Shown here: piece by piece, positions 36,439-45,197 of the stretch
Numbering within the stretch: the stretch's first letter is position 1
Layout of the letters: each line of letters begins with the position of its first letter
Assembly: GCA_963839175.1 (NCBI GenBank)
Contig: CAWIUB010000030.1
Span: forward strand, 186,001-250,000
Length of the DNA: 64,000 nucleotides
Reading direction: 5' to 3'
DNA from: CAWIUB01 sp963839175
GTDB lineage: Bacteria; Actinomycetota; Actinomycetes; Mycobacteriales; Jatrophihabitantaceae
The notes under the pieces: generated by a model
Told to the model about the DNA's origin: nothing
The model's input: only the letters and a program-made list of their open reading frames with translations
The model's database searches: none
Program-made: the position numbers and the translations under genes

Positions 36439-38165
36439 TCCGGTTGGTGCGTAGCTACCTACGCCCGTTCCGCGGCCAGATCACCGCGGTCGTCGTATTC
36501 CAGCTGGTCGGGACGATCGCCTCGCTGTATTTGCCCACTCTCAATGCCGACATCATCGACCGCGGCGTGGCCCGCGGCGACTCCGGCTACATCGTGTCTA
36601 CGGGCGGCGTCATGCTGACGATCACCCTGCTGCAGATCGTCTGCTCGATCGTCGCGGTGTACTTCGGGGCCCGCGCCGCGATGGGACTCGGACGGGACGT
36701 GCGCGCCGCGGTGTTCCACCGCGTCGGCTCGTTCTCCGAGCGCGAGGTCGCGCATTTCGGCGCGCCGTCGCTGATCACCCGATCGACCAACGACGTGCAG
36801 CAGGTGCAGATGGTCGTGATGATGGCGGCCACGCTGGCCGTCATGGCGCCGATCATGTGCGTCGGTGGCATCATCATGGCGCTCCGCCAGGACCTTGGGC
36901 TGTCCTGGCTGCTCGTCGTCAGCGTGCCTATCCTGCTCATCGCCGTGGGGCTGATCGTCTCGCGCATGGTGCCGCAGTTCCGCGCCATGCAGCGCAAGAT
37001 CGACGTGGTCAACCGGATCTTGCGCGAGCAGATCAGCGGCATCCGCGTGGTGCGGGCGTTCGTCCGCGAACCCGTCGAGCAGCGCCGGTTCGCCGACGCG
37101 AACACCGAGCTGACCACCACCGCGCTGCGCGCCGGACGGCTGATGGCGCTGATGTTCCCGACCGTGATGCTCGTGATGAACGCCTCCAGCGTCGCGGTGC
37201 TCTGGTTCGGCGCTCATCGCGTTGCCGCTGGCGACATCCAGATCGGCTCGCTAACCGCGTTCCTGAACTACCTGGTCCAGATCTTGATGTCGGTCATGAT
37301 GGCGACGTTCATGGCCGTGATGATTCCGCGAGCCGCGGTGTCCGCGGAACGCATCCAGGAGGTCCTCGATACCGACTCGTCCGTGGCGCCGCCGGTGGCG
37401 CCGATTGAGTCGGTATCGCTTCGCGGCGAGCTGGAGTTGCGTGACGTCGAGTTCCGCTACCCGGGAGCGGACGACGCCGTCCTGCGCGGGATCTCCCTGC
37501 ACGCTCACCCCGGCCAGACCACGGCGATCGTCGGCAGCACGGGCGCCGGCAAGACGACGCTGCTCTCGCTGATCCCACGACTGTTCGACGCCACCTCGGG
37601 CTCGGTGCGCGTCGACGGCGTGGACGTGCGCTATCTCGAACCGCAGCTGCTGTGGAGTCGGATCGGGCTGGTGCCGCAACGCCCGTACCTGTTCAGCGGA
37701 ACCGTCGCGAGCAACCTCCGGTACGGCAACCCGGACGCCTCCGACGACGAGCTGTGGCAGGCCCTGGAGATCGCCCAGGCCCGCGACTTCGTCGAGGCAA
37801 TGCCGGATGGGCTGGCGGCCCCGATCGCGCAGGGCGGCACGAACGTCTCCGGCGGCCAGCGGCAGCGTCTCGCGATAGCCCGCGCGCTGGTGCGCAAGCC
37901 GGAGATCTACCTATTCGACGACTCGTTCTCGGCGCTAGACCTGGCGACGGACGCCCGGCTGCGGGCGGCGTTACGTCCGCACACCCGGATGGCGACTGTG
38001 CTGATCGTCGCGCAGCGGGTTTCCACGATCGTCGGCGCCGACCAGATCGTGGTGCTCGACGACGGCGTGATCGTCGGCATCGGCACGCATGACGAGTTGC
38101 GGCGCAGCTGCCCGACGTACGCCGAGATCGTGGAATCGCAGCTGAGTGAAGAGGTCGCCGCATGA
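36432..38165 (+). CDS. ABC exporter half-transporter with degenerate ATPase site
   Basis: A 577-residue type IV exporter half: six transmembrane helices (about residues 15-310) then a nucleotide-binding domain with Walker A GSTGAGKTTL (about 368-377), signature NVSGGQRQRLAIARAL and Walker B IYLFDDSFSALD. The catalytic Glu after Walker B is replaced by Asp (FDD), while the signature is canonical. In a dimer with the next gene product this gives one normal and one degenerate ATP site, as in TM287/288-type exporters. Substrate unknown, probably a drug or lipid-like molecule. Confidence 0.92.
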   Translation: MLIRLVRSYLRPFRGQITAVVVFQLVGTIASLYLPTLNADIIDRGVARGDSGYIVSTGGVMLTITLLQIVCSIVAVYFGARAAMGLGRDVRAAVFHRVGSFSEREVAHFGAPSLITRSTNDVQQVQMVVMMAATLAVMAPIMCVGGIIMALRQDLGLSWLLVVSVPILLIAVGLIVSRMVPQFRAMQRKIDVVNRILREQISGIRVVRAFVREPVEQRRFADANTELTTTALRAGRLMALMFPTVMLVMNASSVAVLWFGAHRVAAGDIQIGSLTAFLNYLVQILMSVMMATFMAVMIPRAAVSAERIQEVLDTDSSVAPPVAPIESVSLRGELELRDVEFRYPGADDAVLRGISLHAHPGQTTAIVGSTGAGKTTLLSLIPRLFDATSGSVRVDGVDVRYLEPQLLWSRIGLVPQRPYLFSGTVASNLRYGNPDASDDELWQALEIAQARDFVEAMPDGLAAPIAQGGTNVSGGQRQRLAIARALVRKPEIYLFDDSFSALDLATDARLRAALRPHTRMATVLIVAQRVSTIVGADQIVVLDDGVIVGIGTHDELRRSCPTYAEIVESQLSEEVAA

Positions 38166-40168
38166 CCCGAGCCATGACGGCGCGCCCCCCGGCTGGGGCG
38201 ATCGGCGGGCGAGGACCGTTCGGCCCCGGACCGGGAGTCCCGACCGAGAAGTCGCTGGACTTCGGGCCATCCGCGCGGCGGTTGCTCGGCCGGATGGCCC
38301 CCGAACGCATGACCATCGCCGGGGTGCTACTGCTGGCCATCGTCAGCGTCACGCTGACCGTCCTCGGGCCGAGAATCCTCGGCCATGCCACCGACCTGAT
38401 CTTCACTGGCGTCATCGGCAAGCAGCTGCCTAGCGGCATCAGCAAGGACCAGGCGATCGCCGCGGCACGCGCCCACGGGCAGGGGTCCTTCGCGGATCTG
38501 CTGTCGGGCATGGACGTCGTGCCGGGTCGCGGCATCGACTTCAGCGCGCTTGGCTGGGTCCTCGTCGGTGTGCTGGCACTGTACGTTGCCGCGTCGGTGT
38601 TCAGCTGGGCTCAGGGCTACCTGCTCAACGGCGCCGTGCAGCGCACCGTCTATCGGCTGCGCTCGGACGTCGAAGACAAGCTCAACCGGCTGCCGCTTGC
38701 GTACTTCGACCGGCAACCACGTGGTGAGGTGCTCAGCCGAGTCACTAACGACATCGACAACATCGGACAGAGCCTGCAGCAGTCGATGAGCCAGCTGCTC
38801 GTCTCGCTGCTGACGGTGGTCGGCGTTGTCGTGATGATGGTCGTTGTCTCATGGGTCCTGGCGCTCATCGCCTTGGTGGCGATCCCGCTGGCGCTGACCA
38901 TCACCCGGCAGATCGCGAAGCGCTCGCAGCCGATGTTCATCGGCCAGTGGCGGCACACCGGTGAGCTGAACGGGCAGATCGAGGAGGCCTACACGGGTCA
39001 CGCGATCGTCAAGGTCTTCGGCCGGCAACATGAAGTGGAGAAGTCCTTCGAGGACAAGAACGCCGAGCTGTACCGGGCTTCCTTCGGCGCGCAGTTCGTC
39101 TCGGGGATCATCATGCCGGCGATGATGTTCGTGGGGAACCTGACATATGTGGCCATCGCCGTCGTCGGCGGGCTGCGCGTGGCGTCCGGTGCGATGACGC
39201 TCGGCGACGTGCAGGCGTTCATCCAGTACTCGCGCCAGTTCACCCAGCCGCTGACTCAGATCGCGTCGATGGCGAACGTCCTGCAGTCGGGCGTCGCGTC
39301 GGCGGAGCGGGTATTCGAGCTGCTCGACGAGGAAGAGGAGATCTCCGATCCGATCGACACCCGGCCTGCCGAGGCGCCGCGGGGATGCGTGGCGTTCGAG
39401 CACGTGTCATTCCGTTACGAGCCGGACCGTCCGCTGATCGAGGACGTTTCGCTGGTGGCATCGCCGGGTCAGACGGTGGCGATCGTCGGGCCGACCGGCG
39501 CCGGCAAGACAACGCTGGTCAACCTGATCATGCGTTTCTACGAGCTCAATGCCGGCCGCATCACGCTGGACGATGTCGACATCACGCAGCTCACCCGGGC
39601 GGATCTGCGGTCCAAGATCGGCATGGTGCTGCAGGACACCTGGCTGTTCAGCGGCACCATCCGCGACAACATCGCCTACGGCCGTCCGGACGCCACAGAG
39701 GAGCAGATCCGGCAGGCCGCCGAGGCGACCTACGTCGATCGGTTCGTGCACAACCTGCCGGACGGGTACGACACGGTGATCGACGAAGAGGCGAGCAATG
39801 TCAGCGCGGGGGAGAAGCAGCTGATCACGATCGCCCGCGCGTTCCTGGCCAGCCCGGCACTGCTCATCCTGGACGAAGCGACGTCCTCGGTCGACACGCG
39901 CACCGAGCTGCTGGTGCAGCACGCGATGGCGGCGCTGCGGTCGGACCGGACGAGTTTCGTCATCGCCCACCGGCTGTCGACGATCCGCGACGCCGACCTG
40001 ATCCTGGTCATGCAGGACGGCCAGATCGTCGAGCAGGGCACGCACGACGAATTGCTGGACCGGCGGGGCGCGTACTTCGATCTGTACAACGCGCAGTTCG
40101 CCGCGCCGGACGTCGATCTCGACGAACCGAGCGAGTTGAACGCAGCGCGACTGGCGATGGCCCGCTAG
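38162..40168 (+). CDS. ABC exporter half-transporter, partner with intact catalytic Glu
   Basis: A 668-residue half-transporter with a longer N-terminus and an extra loop (about residues 75-125) before TM2. Walker A is GPTGAGKTTL, Walker B LLILDEATSSVD with the catalytic Glu. Its signature is NVSAGEKQLITIARAF, SAGEK instead of SGGQ. This complements the partner: the canonical site combines this Walker B with the SGGQ of the first protein. The ATG overlaps the preceding stop (ATGA). The 3' end meets malQ tail to tail at a shared CTAG. Confidence 0.93.
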   Translation: MTRAMTARPPAGAIGGRGPFGPGPGVPTEKSLDFGPSARRLLGRMAPERMTIAGVLLLAIVSVTLTVLGPRILGHATDLIFTGVIGKQLPSGISKDQAIAAARAHGQGSFADLLSGMDVVPGRGIDFSALGWVLVGVLALYVAASVFSWAQGYLLNGAVQRTVYRLRSDVEDKLNRLPLAYFDRQPRGEVLSRVTNDIDNIGQSLQQSMSQLLVSLLTVVGVVVMMVVVSWVLALIALVAIPLALTITRQIAKRSQPMFIGQWRHTGELNGQIEEAYTGHAIVKVFGRQHEVEKSFEDKNAELYRASFGAQFVSGIIMPAMMFVGNLTYVAIAVVGGLRVASGAMTLGDVQAFIQYSRQFTQPLTQIASMANVLQSGVASAERVFELLDEEEEISDPIDTRPAEAPRGCVAFEHVSFRYEPDRPLIEDVSLVASPGQTVAIVGPTGAGKTTLVNLIMRFYELNAGRITLDDVDITQLTRADLRSKIGMVLQDTWLFSGTIRDNIAYGRPDATEEQIRQAAEATYVDRFVHNLPDGYDTVIDEEASNVSAGEKQLITIARAFLASPALLILDEATSSVDTRTELLVQHAMAALRSDRTSFVIAHRLSTIRDADLILVMQDGQIVEQGTHDELLDRRGAYFDLYNAQFAAPDVDLDEPSELNAARLAMAR

Positions 40169-42324
40169 CGGAGCTGCTCGCCGCGGCCGACGACCGCCGC
40201 CAGCGCCGCGACGCGTTCGCTGCGCAGGACGTCTTCCAGCAGCATCGGTCGCCCGTCCGGACCGGTGAGTGGCACCCGCCAGTTCGGGTATTCGTCGATG
40301 GTTCCGGGCTGATTCTGCGCGCGTGGGTCACCAACCGCATCGGTGAGCGCGACGCAGACCAGCCGGGATTGGGTCCAGGTCAAGTAGCGGTGCAGCGCCT
40401 GCACCGTCGCCTCGACGTCGGCGTCTTGCGCAAGCGCGCCCCGGTTGCGCAGTTCGTCGAGCCAGGCGTCGCGATCCACGGCGTCGGCGGCGAGCTCCTC
40501 GTCGAGGGACCGGGTCAGCAGACCGAGCGACTGCCGCAGCCGGACGTGATCTCCAGCGAGGTATCCGGCCGTGGGCGGCAGGTCGTGGGTCGTCACGGAC
40601 GCCAGGCAGTACTCGCGCCACCATTCTGGGCGCAGTGGAGCGCCGCTGCCGTGATAGTCGAACTCGAACCAGAGGATGGACGTGCCAAGGATGCCCCGCT
40701 CTCGCAGGTAGGCCCGTACCCACGGCTCGACCGTGCCGACATCCTCGCCGACAACCGCTGCACCGGCGCGGTGCGCCTCCAGCGCCAGGATGCCGACCAG
40801 AGCCTCATGGTCGTACCGCACGTAGGTTCCCGCGGTTGGCGCCACGCCGTCTGGGATCCACCACAGCCGGAACAGCCCCATGACGTGGTCGACGCGGATC
40901 GCGCCCGCGTGCCGCAGCACGGTCGAGAGGAGCTCCCGGAACGGGGCATACGCCACGTCGGCCAGCCGATCGGGACGCCACGGTGGCTGCTGCCAGTCCT
41001 GGCCGAGTTGGTTGTACGCGTCCGGCGGCGCGCCGACGGTGACGCGCTGCGCGAAGACATCTTGCAGCGACCAAGCGTCGGCGCCGGACGGCTTGACGCC
41101 GACGGCGAGGTCGTGCATGACGCCGAGCGTCATGCCGGCGCGGACGGCGGCGGCTTGGGTGGCGTCCAGTTGTTCGTCCAGCACCCACTGCAGCCAGCTG
41201 TGAAAGTCCACCTGGTCGGCGTGCTCGGCGCGGAAGCTCTCCACCGCGGGTGAGGCCGGGTGCTGCAGTTCGACGGGCCAGCCGCGCCAGTCCGCTCCGT
41301 GTACCTCGGCGAGCGCGCACCACGTGGCGTAGTTGACCAGGCCGTCCCCCTCCCGCCGCTGGAACGCGCGGTAGGCGATCTCGCGTTCCGCGCTGCGCGG
41401 TGCGGCGTACACGAGCGCAAGCGCGACGCGTTTGGCCGCCCAGGCGGTGTCGCGATCGATGCGGTCGATGCCGTCGAGCTTGTCATGCACCTGCTCGCGT
41501 AGCGCCTCCACCTGCGCCCGATGCTCCCGATCCAGGTAGCCGTACTCGGGGATCAGCTCCACCCGCAGGTAGAGCGGGTTCGCGAAGCGCCGGGTCGTCG
41601 GCAGGTACGGTGACGGTTCCATCGGCGCCACCGGCTCCGCCGCGTGCAGCGGGTTGACCAGCACGAAGCCCGCGTCGTGCTCGGCGGCCGACCATGTGGC
41701 GAGGTCGGCGAGGTCGGCCAAGTCGCCCACACCCCACGAGCGCTGCGAGCGCACGCTGTACAGCTGGGTGGCCAGACCCCAGGCGCGCCGGTCACCCATC
41801 CGCTCCGGGAAGCCGAGCCAGGCTGGCGTCACGATCAGCGAGGTCGCCGCCTCCCGATCACTCGAGCGGGCCCGCAGGGTGTGGTAGCCCAACGGCAGGT
41901 CAGCCGGTATCTGGAATGACGCCTCGCCGATCAGTTTGCCGTCGACCTCGCGCGGTGCCCACCAGTTCTCGACCTGCGCCAACCCACGCCGGTCGCCGCC
42001 GTTCTCCAGGTCGACCCAGACGTCCACCGCGGCGCCGTCGGTGACGTGCACCCAGACCGCTTGCCCCGAGTCCTGCCTGGTCACCACGCACGGCGGCAGC
42101 ATGCGGGTCCACGGCTCATGCCACCGGGCGTGCAGGGCCCGCAGCGCGGCCTCCGGTGTTGGTGCGTCGATGCCCAGCGCACGCAGCACAGCCACCACGG
42201 TCTCTTCGCTGACCTGGACGTGCCGCCCCTGCCAGTCCCAGAAGTCCGTGGCCACGCCGCAGTGGTCGGCAAGCTGCCGCAACGCGCCGTTCAGGCCTGC
42301 CACCAGCTCGTCCTCGCTGTCCAT
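40165..42324 (-). CDS. malQ: 4-alpha-glucanotransferase
   Basis: A 719-residue amylomaltase (GH77) that transfers maltodextrin chains between glucans in glycogen or maltose metabolism. The N-terminal non-catalytic domain is of the actinobacterial long type. Catalytic-domain blocks include RSWGVGDLADLADLATW, AIRVDHVMGLFRLWWIP (nucleophile Asp), VVGEDVGTVEPWVR (acid/base Glu) and TTHDLPPTAGY (third carboxylate). ATG 42324 begins MDSEDELVAGLNGAL; the frame stays open far upstream, but those residues look non-coding. No good ribosome binding site is seen, so the start is uncertain by some codons. Confidence 0.92.
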   Translation of the reverse strand: MDSEDELVAGLNGALRQLADHCGVATDFWDWQGRHVQVSEETVVAVLRALGIDAPTPEAALRALHARWHEPWTRMLPPCVVTRQDSGQAVWVHVTDGAAVDVWVDLENGGDRRGLAQVENWWAPREVDGKLIGEASFQIPADLPLGYHTLRARSSDREAATSLIVTPAWLGFPERMGDRRAWGLATQLYSVRSQRSWGVGDLADLADLATWSAAEHDAGFVLVNPLHAAEPVAPMEPSPYLPTTRRFANPLYLRVELIPEYGYLDREHRAQVEALREQVHDKLDGIDRIDRDTAWAAKRVALALVYAAPRSAEREIAYRAFQRREGDGLVNYATWCALAEVHGADWRGWPVELQHPASPAVESFRAEHADQVDFHSWLQWVLDEQLDATQAAAVRAGMTLGVMHDLAVGVKPSGADAWSLQDVFAQRVTVGAPPDAYNQLGQDWQQPPWRPDRLADVAYAPFRELLSTVLRHAGAIRVDHVMGLFRLWWIPDGVAPTAGTYVRYDHEALVGILALEAHRAGAAVVGEDVGTVEPWVRAYLRERGILGTSILWFEFDYHGSGAPLRPEWWREYCLASVTTHDLPPTAGYLAGDHVRLRQSLGLLTRSLDEELAADAVDRDAWLDELRNRGALAQDADVEATVQALHRYLTWTQSRLVCVALTDAVGDPRAQNQPGTIDEYPNWRVPLTGPDGRPMLLEDVLRSERVAALAAVVGRGEQLR

Positions 42325-42530
42325 TGACGGGGGAGCCGCAGCCACCGCGGCAGCGTCAGGGTGCTGGGGGAGTTCGCCGATGTCAAGGGACGGGCATCTA
42401 GCATCATGAGCGATACCGCCTGGGACGTGCTCGACGAGGCTCATCACGCACTGCGAACCGTGGTCGCGGGAGTTCAAGCCTTTCCTGCCATGCTGGTTAG
42501 CTACCTTTGTCTCACGCGTGATACGCTGGC

Positions 42531-42770
42531 GTGGTGGAGACGGTGAACGTGCGCGAGCTGCGAAATCATGGGGGAGAGGTCCTCGATCGGGTCGCCCGCG
42601 GTGAGGCCTTGATCGTGACCCGAGACGGCGCCGCGGTGGCCGAGTTGCGTCCCCTTCCTCGCCGCGGCCCGTCACCAGCCGAGCTCGTGGCGCGGCGTAG
42701 CCGGTTACCACGGGTGGATCCGGAGGCACTACGCCGCGACATCGACGCCGTCCTGACCCCCGAATTGTGA
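42531..42770 (+). CDS. Antitoxin, Phd/YefM-type (VapB-like)
   Basis: A 79-residue protein with the Phd/YefM N-terminal fold: VNVRELRNHGGEVLDRVARG then EALIVTRDGAAVAELRPLP. The C-terminal tail (ARRSRLPRVDPEALRRDIDA) should wrap the toxin. The start is GTG 42531 or the adjacent GTG 42534. The toxin start overlaps its stop by 4 bp. Such antitoxins usually repress their own promoter. Confidence 0.9.
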   Translation: MVETVNVRELRNHGGEVLDRVARGEALIVTRDGAAVAELRPLPRRGPSPAELVARRSRLPRVDPEALRRDIDAVLTPEL

Positions 42771-43195
42771 GTGCGGCCCTCACGCGGGGAATGCTCGACA
42801 CCTCCACGGTGATCTTGCTTGGCCGCATCGAGAACCCTGCCGACTTGCCGGATGAATCGGTCATCTGCGCGGTGACCCTGGCCGAGCTCTCCGTCGGGCC
42901 GCACGTGGCTCGCACGACGAGAGATCGGGTGGCCCGCCAGGCGCACCTGCAGCAGGCGGAAGCCGACTTCGAAGCCATCCCGTTCGACGTGGCTGCCGCA
43001 CGGTCGTTCGGTCGGGTGGCAGCGTCGCTCCGGTCGGCTGGTCGAAAGCCCGCCGCGCGAGCGTATGACGCGTTGATCGCGGCAACGGCGATCGCCAACG
43101 ATCTCCCGTTGTACACGTGCAACCCCGACGACTTCGCTGCCATCGACGAACTCATCGTTCGCCCAGTGCCTCATCCAGATCTGACGCCCGGCTGA
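42767..43195 (+). CDS. PIN-domain toxin (VapC-like RNase)
   Basis: A 142-residue PIN-domain endoribonuclease with the acidic metal-binding set intact: Asp11 (MLDTSTVIL), Glu40 (TLAELSVG), Asp101 (AYDALIAATA) and Asp121 (NPDDF). All four being present predicts an active RNase. GTG 42767 overlaps the antitoxin stop. It lies beside a palindromic sequence and a truncated uvrA-type gene, a typical mobile or unstable setting. Confidence 0.92.
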   Translation: MSAALTRGMLDTSTVILLGRIENPADLPDESVICAVTLAELSVGPHVARTTRDRVARQAHLQQAEADFEAIPFDVAAARSFGRVAASLRSAGRKPAARAYDALIAATAIANDLPLYTCNPDDFAAIDELIVRPVPHPDLTPG

Positions 43196-43204
43196 TACGG
43201 CTGC

Positions 43205-43249
43205 GTAGGTTATCGAATCTTAGATTGACATAATGTCCGTTATCGGACA
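43205..43249 (+). other. Palindrome-rich sequence at the break of the uvrA remnant, possible mobile-element end
   Basis: This AT-rich stretch has TGTCCG-TTAT-CGGACA (43234-43249), a perfect 6-bp dyad, overlapping GACAT-A-ATGTC (43227-43237). GTTATCG occurs twice in direct orientation, near 43209 and 43239. It begins exactly where similarity to UvrA stops. I interpret it as a scar or terminal sequence of an inserted element, with no transposase left in the window. Confidence 0.4.
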
Positions 43250-43382
43250 ACTGGCGCCTCGGGATCTCGATGCTGACGTCATTGAGGTTGTTCACGCGCG
43301 CGCCGTGCACGCGGATCAGGTCGTCGCCGTCGGCAAGGTGCAGCGCAGGCGACTGCGTGTCCTGTACCGTGCCCTTGCTCAT
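43248..43382 (-). pseudogene. N-terminal remnant of a UvrA-paralogue (excinuclease/drug-resistance ATPase)
   Basis: The minus strand from ATG 43382 reads MSKGTVQDTQSPALHLADGD then DLIRVHGARVNNLNDVSIEI and PRRQL, which matches the start of stand-alone UvrA-like ABC ATPases. In intact relatives the Walker A follows almost immediately. Here the frame instead enters the palindromic sequence and continues with unrelated codons to 43152. About 45 of some 750-800 residues survive, so the gene is non-functional. Confidence 0.8.
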
Positions 43383-43488
43383 CTGTCTCCGGCTTGCGGG
43401 CGAGTTCGCTTTCGCGATCTTGTATTCAGCCGGACCGTGCGGTGGCCGGACCGCGCCGAGTACGGCGGCGCCCCGGCCACGCTGTCGG

Positions 43489-43818
43489 CTACTTTCCGCG
43501 CAGGCCGATCGGGTTGCCGTCCGCGTCGGCGAGCACGCAGATCCGCGCCTCTGGTGCGACCTGACGCGGGGCGTCGCGCTCGGTTGCGCCAGCCGCGAGC
43601 AGGGTCTCGCGGGTCGCGTCGAGATCCTCGACATCGGCGAAGGCCACCGGCCCCCCGCCCTCACCGGCTGGATTGAGGCCGACCTCGAAGCCGCTGATGT
43701 TGTACCCGACATAGTACGACTCGTCGGTGTGCGGTGAGCCGAGCAGCACGGTGTACACGGCCTTGGCGGCGTCCAGGTCGGACACCGGGATCACCAGGCT
43801 GCGGATGGTGGGACTCAT
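43489..43818 (-). CDS. VOC-superfamily (glyoxalase-like) protein 1
   Basis: A 109-residue single vicinal-oxygen-chelate module pair. IRSLVIPVSDLDAAKAVYTV, FADVEDLDATRETLLAAGAT and ICVLADADGNPIGLRGK are typical of the small actinobacterial VOC proteins encoded beside AraC regulators. Metal ligands are only partly recognisable, and the substrate is unknown. A 25-bp motif found also before the second VOC gene lies about 80-100 bp upstream. Confidence 0.88.
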   Translation of the reverse strand: MSPTIRSLVIPVSDLDAAKAVYTVLLGSPHTDESYYVGYNISGFEVGLNPAGEGGGPVAFADVEDLDATRETLLAAGATERDAPRQVAPEARICVLADADGNPIGLRGK

Positions 43819-43896
43819 GTTCCTCTCCTCATGGGTAAGGCGGTCACCTCGCTGACCGCTGCGTCACTGGTGGCGACACGCTATGGGCGGATCAAC

Positions 43897-43921
43897 GACC
43901 GACGCTTCTCGATTCCAGATC
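43897..43921 (+). repeat. AraC/VOC motif, copy 1
   Basis: GACCGACGCTTCTCGATTCC followed by AGATC. It matches the copy at 44377-44401 in 23 of 25 positions. It lies upstream of VOC gene 1 (transcribed leftwards from 43818). The pairing with two VOC genes and an AraC gene suggests a regulator binding site. Confidence 0.6.
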
Positions 43922-43939
43922 CCCAGGCGATTACCGGGC

Positions 43940-44350
43940 TCAGCGCAGCTCCTGGATGCGGACCATGTTGCCCGCGGGATCGCGGAAGGCGCAGTCGCGC
44001 ACGCCGTACGGCTGCTCGGTCGGCTCCTGGACGACCTCGGCGTCGCGGGCCTGCACTTGGTCGAAGGTGCCGTCGAGGTCCTTGGTGGCCAGCAGGATCC
44101 AGCCGTAGGTGCCCTTGGCCATCATATCGGCGATGGTGCGGCGCTCGTCGTCGGTGATGCCCGGGTCGGCGGCGGGCGGCGCCAGGAGGATGGACGTGCC
44201 GGGCTGGTCGGCGGGGCCGACGGTGATCCAGCGCATCTTGCCGCTGCCGACGTCGCTGCGGACCTCGAAGCCGAGGATGTCGCGGTAGAAGGCGAGGGAT
44301 GCCTCCGGGTCGTCGTGCGGGAGGAAGGTGACGTGAATGGTGATGTCCAT
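43940..44350 (-). CDS. VOC-superfamily (glyoxalase-like) protein 2
   Basis: A 136-residue protein: DITIHVTFLPHDDPEASLAF then YRDILGFEVRSDVGSGKMRW and PYGVRDCAFRDPAGNMVRIQ, the hallmark final strand of VOC proteins with its Glu-rich end. Similar to gene 1 in fold but only weakly in sequence. ATG 44350 is preceded, 27-51 bp upstream, by the second copy of the shared motif. It starts 5 bp after the AraC stop, so it may be co-transcribed with it. Confidence 0.9.
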   Translation of the reverse strand: MDITIHVTFLPHDDPEASLAFYRDILGFEVRSDVGSGKMRWITVGPADQPGTSILLAPPAADPGITDDERRTIADMMAKGTYGWILLATKDLDGTFDQVQARDAEVVQEPTEQPYGVRDCAFRDPAGNMVRIQELR

Positions 44351-44355
44351 GGCAG

Positions 44356-44805
44356 TCACGCTGGCTGCGGCTGCGTGACCGGCGCTTCTCGATTCCTGAT
44401 CGGTCTGGTCACCTGTTTCGCCACGCACGGCGGCAACCCCGCCGTCGCGCGCGCCGCCTGACGCCGGTAGGTGCTGGGCGGCATACCCACCAGTTCGGTG
44501 AAGCGACTGCTGAAGGTGCCCAGCGACGAGCAGCCGACCGTGAAACAGACCTCGGTGACGCTGAGGTCGCCACGACGCAGCAGCGCCATCGCGCGCTCGA
44601 TGCGCCGCGTCATGAGATAGCCGTACGGCGACTCGCCGTAGGCGAGCCGGAACTCGCGGCTGAGGTGCCCTGCCGACATGTGCGCGCCGCGGGCGAGCGC
44701 CTCGACGTCCAGCGGCTGCGCGTACTCCCGGTCGATCCGGTCGCGGACCCGGCGCAGCCGCGCCAGGTCGCGCAGGTGCTGCGCCGCGGCGGGTCTGCTG
44801 GTCAC
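44356..44805 (-). CDS. AraC-family regulator
   Basis: A 149-residue AraC-type regulator consisting almost only of the DNA-binding domain. The first HTH is DVEALARGAHMSAGHLSREF and the second LSVTEVCFTVGCSSLGTFSS with the signature GMPPSTYRRQ. GTG 44805 is chosen because similarity to the family starts TSRPAAAQHLRDLARLRRVR there; ATG 44829 is possible. The C-terminal codons overlap the second motif copy (44377-44401). It precedes two VOC genes on the same strand, a common actinobacterial arrangement. Confidence 0.9.
   Translation of the reverse strand: MTSRPAAAQHLRDLARLRRVRDRIDREYAQPLDVEALARGAHMSAGHLSREFRLAYGESPYGYLMTRRIERAMALLRRGDLSVTEVCFTVGCSSLGTFSSRFTELVGMPPSTYRRQAARATAGLPPCVAKQVTRPIRNREAPVTQPQPA
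44377..44401 (+). repeat. AraC/VOC motif, copy 2
   Basis: GACCGGCGCTTCTCGATTCC followed by TGATC, 23 of 25 positions equal to 43897-43921. It lies inside the last codons of the AraC gene and 27-51 bp upstream of VOC gene 2. Confidence 0.6.
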
Positions 44806-45197
44806 CTGCAAGATCGTGCCACATCGCACGGACCAGCGGTCGAGCGCTGACGCGTGAGCGGTGTCCCGGAACCACGCAACCGCAACACACGTTTCAGGGA
44901 GCTACTCGCCCCTGCTGAACACGACCCGTTATCAGTTTCGGAGAGTGCGCCAGAACGCGCCGGCTGTCCCGCGAGCGTCGCGATCAACGATCTGCTAGCC
45001 ATCAAGATCATGGTCCGAAGAACAGCCAACGTCGCTGGGTGCGGGGCTCCTGATCAACGAGGGCGCACAGCAAGCGAGACCCCATCCCACAGAGTTGGTT
45101 GACATAACGCAAGAAGGCGCGGTGCGTGACGGCGGGTCGGGCGGGCGCTAGCGTCGACAGCGCTGGCTGGGGCGCACACGAGGACGGGACGTAAGCG
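44806..45197 (+). other. 392-bp intergenic region, no gene seen
   Basis: No open frame here has family resemblance. A TTGACA occurs at 45099-45104, but no matching -10 is found 16-18 bp downstream. This region must hold the divergent promoters of the AraC unit and the ferredoxin reductase gene. Confidence 0.4.

Noticed and set aside
39385..41253. A 622-codon plus-strand frame spanning the ABC exporter end and malQ
   Set aside because: Shifted frame of the ABC gene followed by antisense of malQ; no domain recognised.
40165..43155. The full 996-codon minus-strand frame as one long malQ
   Set aside because: Similarity starts only at Met 42324; upstream codons overlap the intact toxin-antitoxin genes on the other strand.
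43233..43676. A 147-codon plus-strand ORF over the uvrA remnant
   Set aside because: The minus strand has a clear UvrA N-terminus and a VOC gene; the plus-strand reading has no family features.
44854..45102. An 82-codon ORF upstream of the ferredoxin reductase
   Set aside because: No ribosome binding site, no family resemblance, and it overlaps the divergent promoter region.
45099..45127. TTGACA as the -35 of the ferredoxin reductase promoter
   Set aside because: No -10-like hexamer at 16-18 bp spacing; kept only as a remark.
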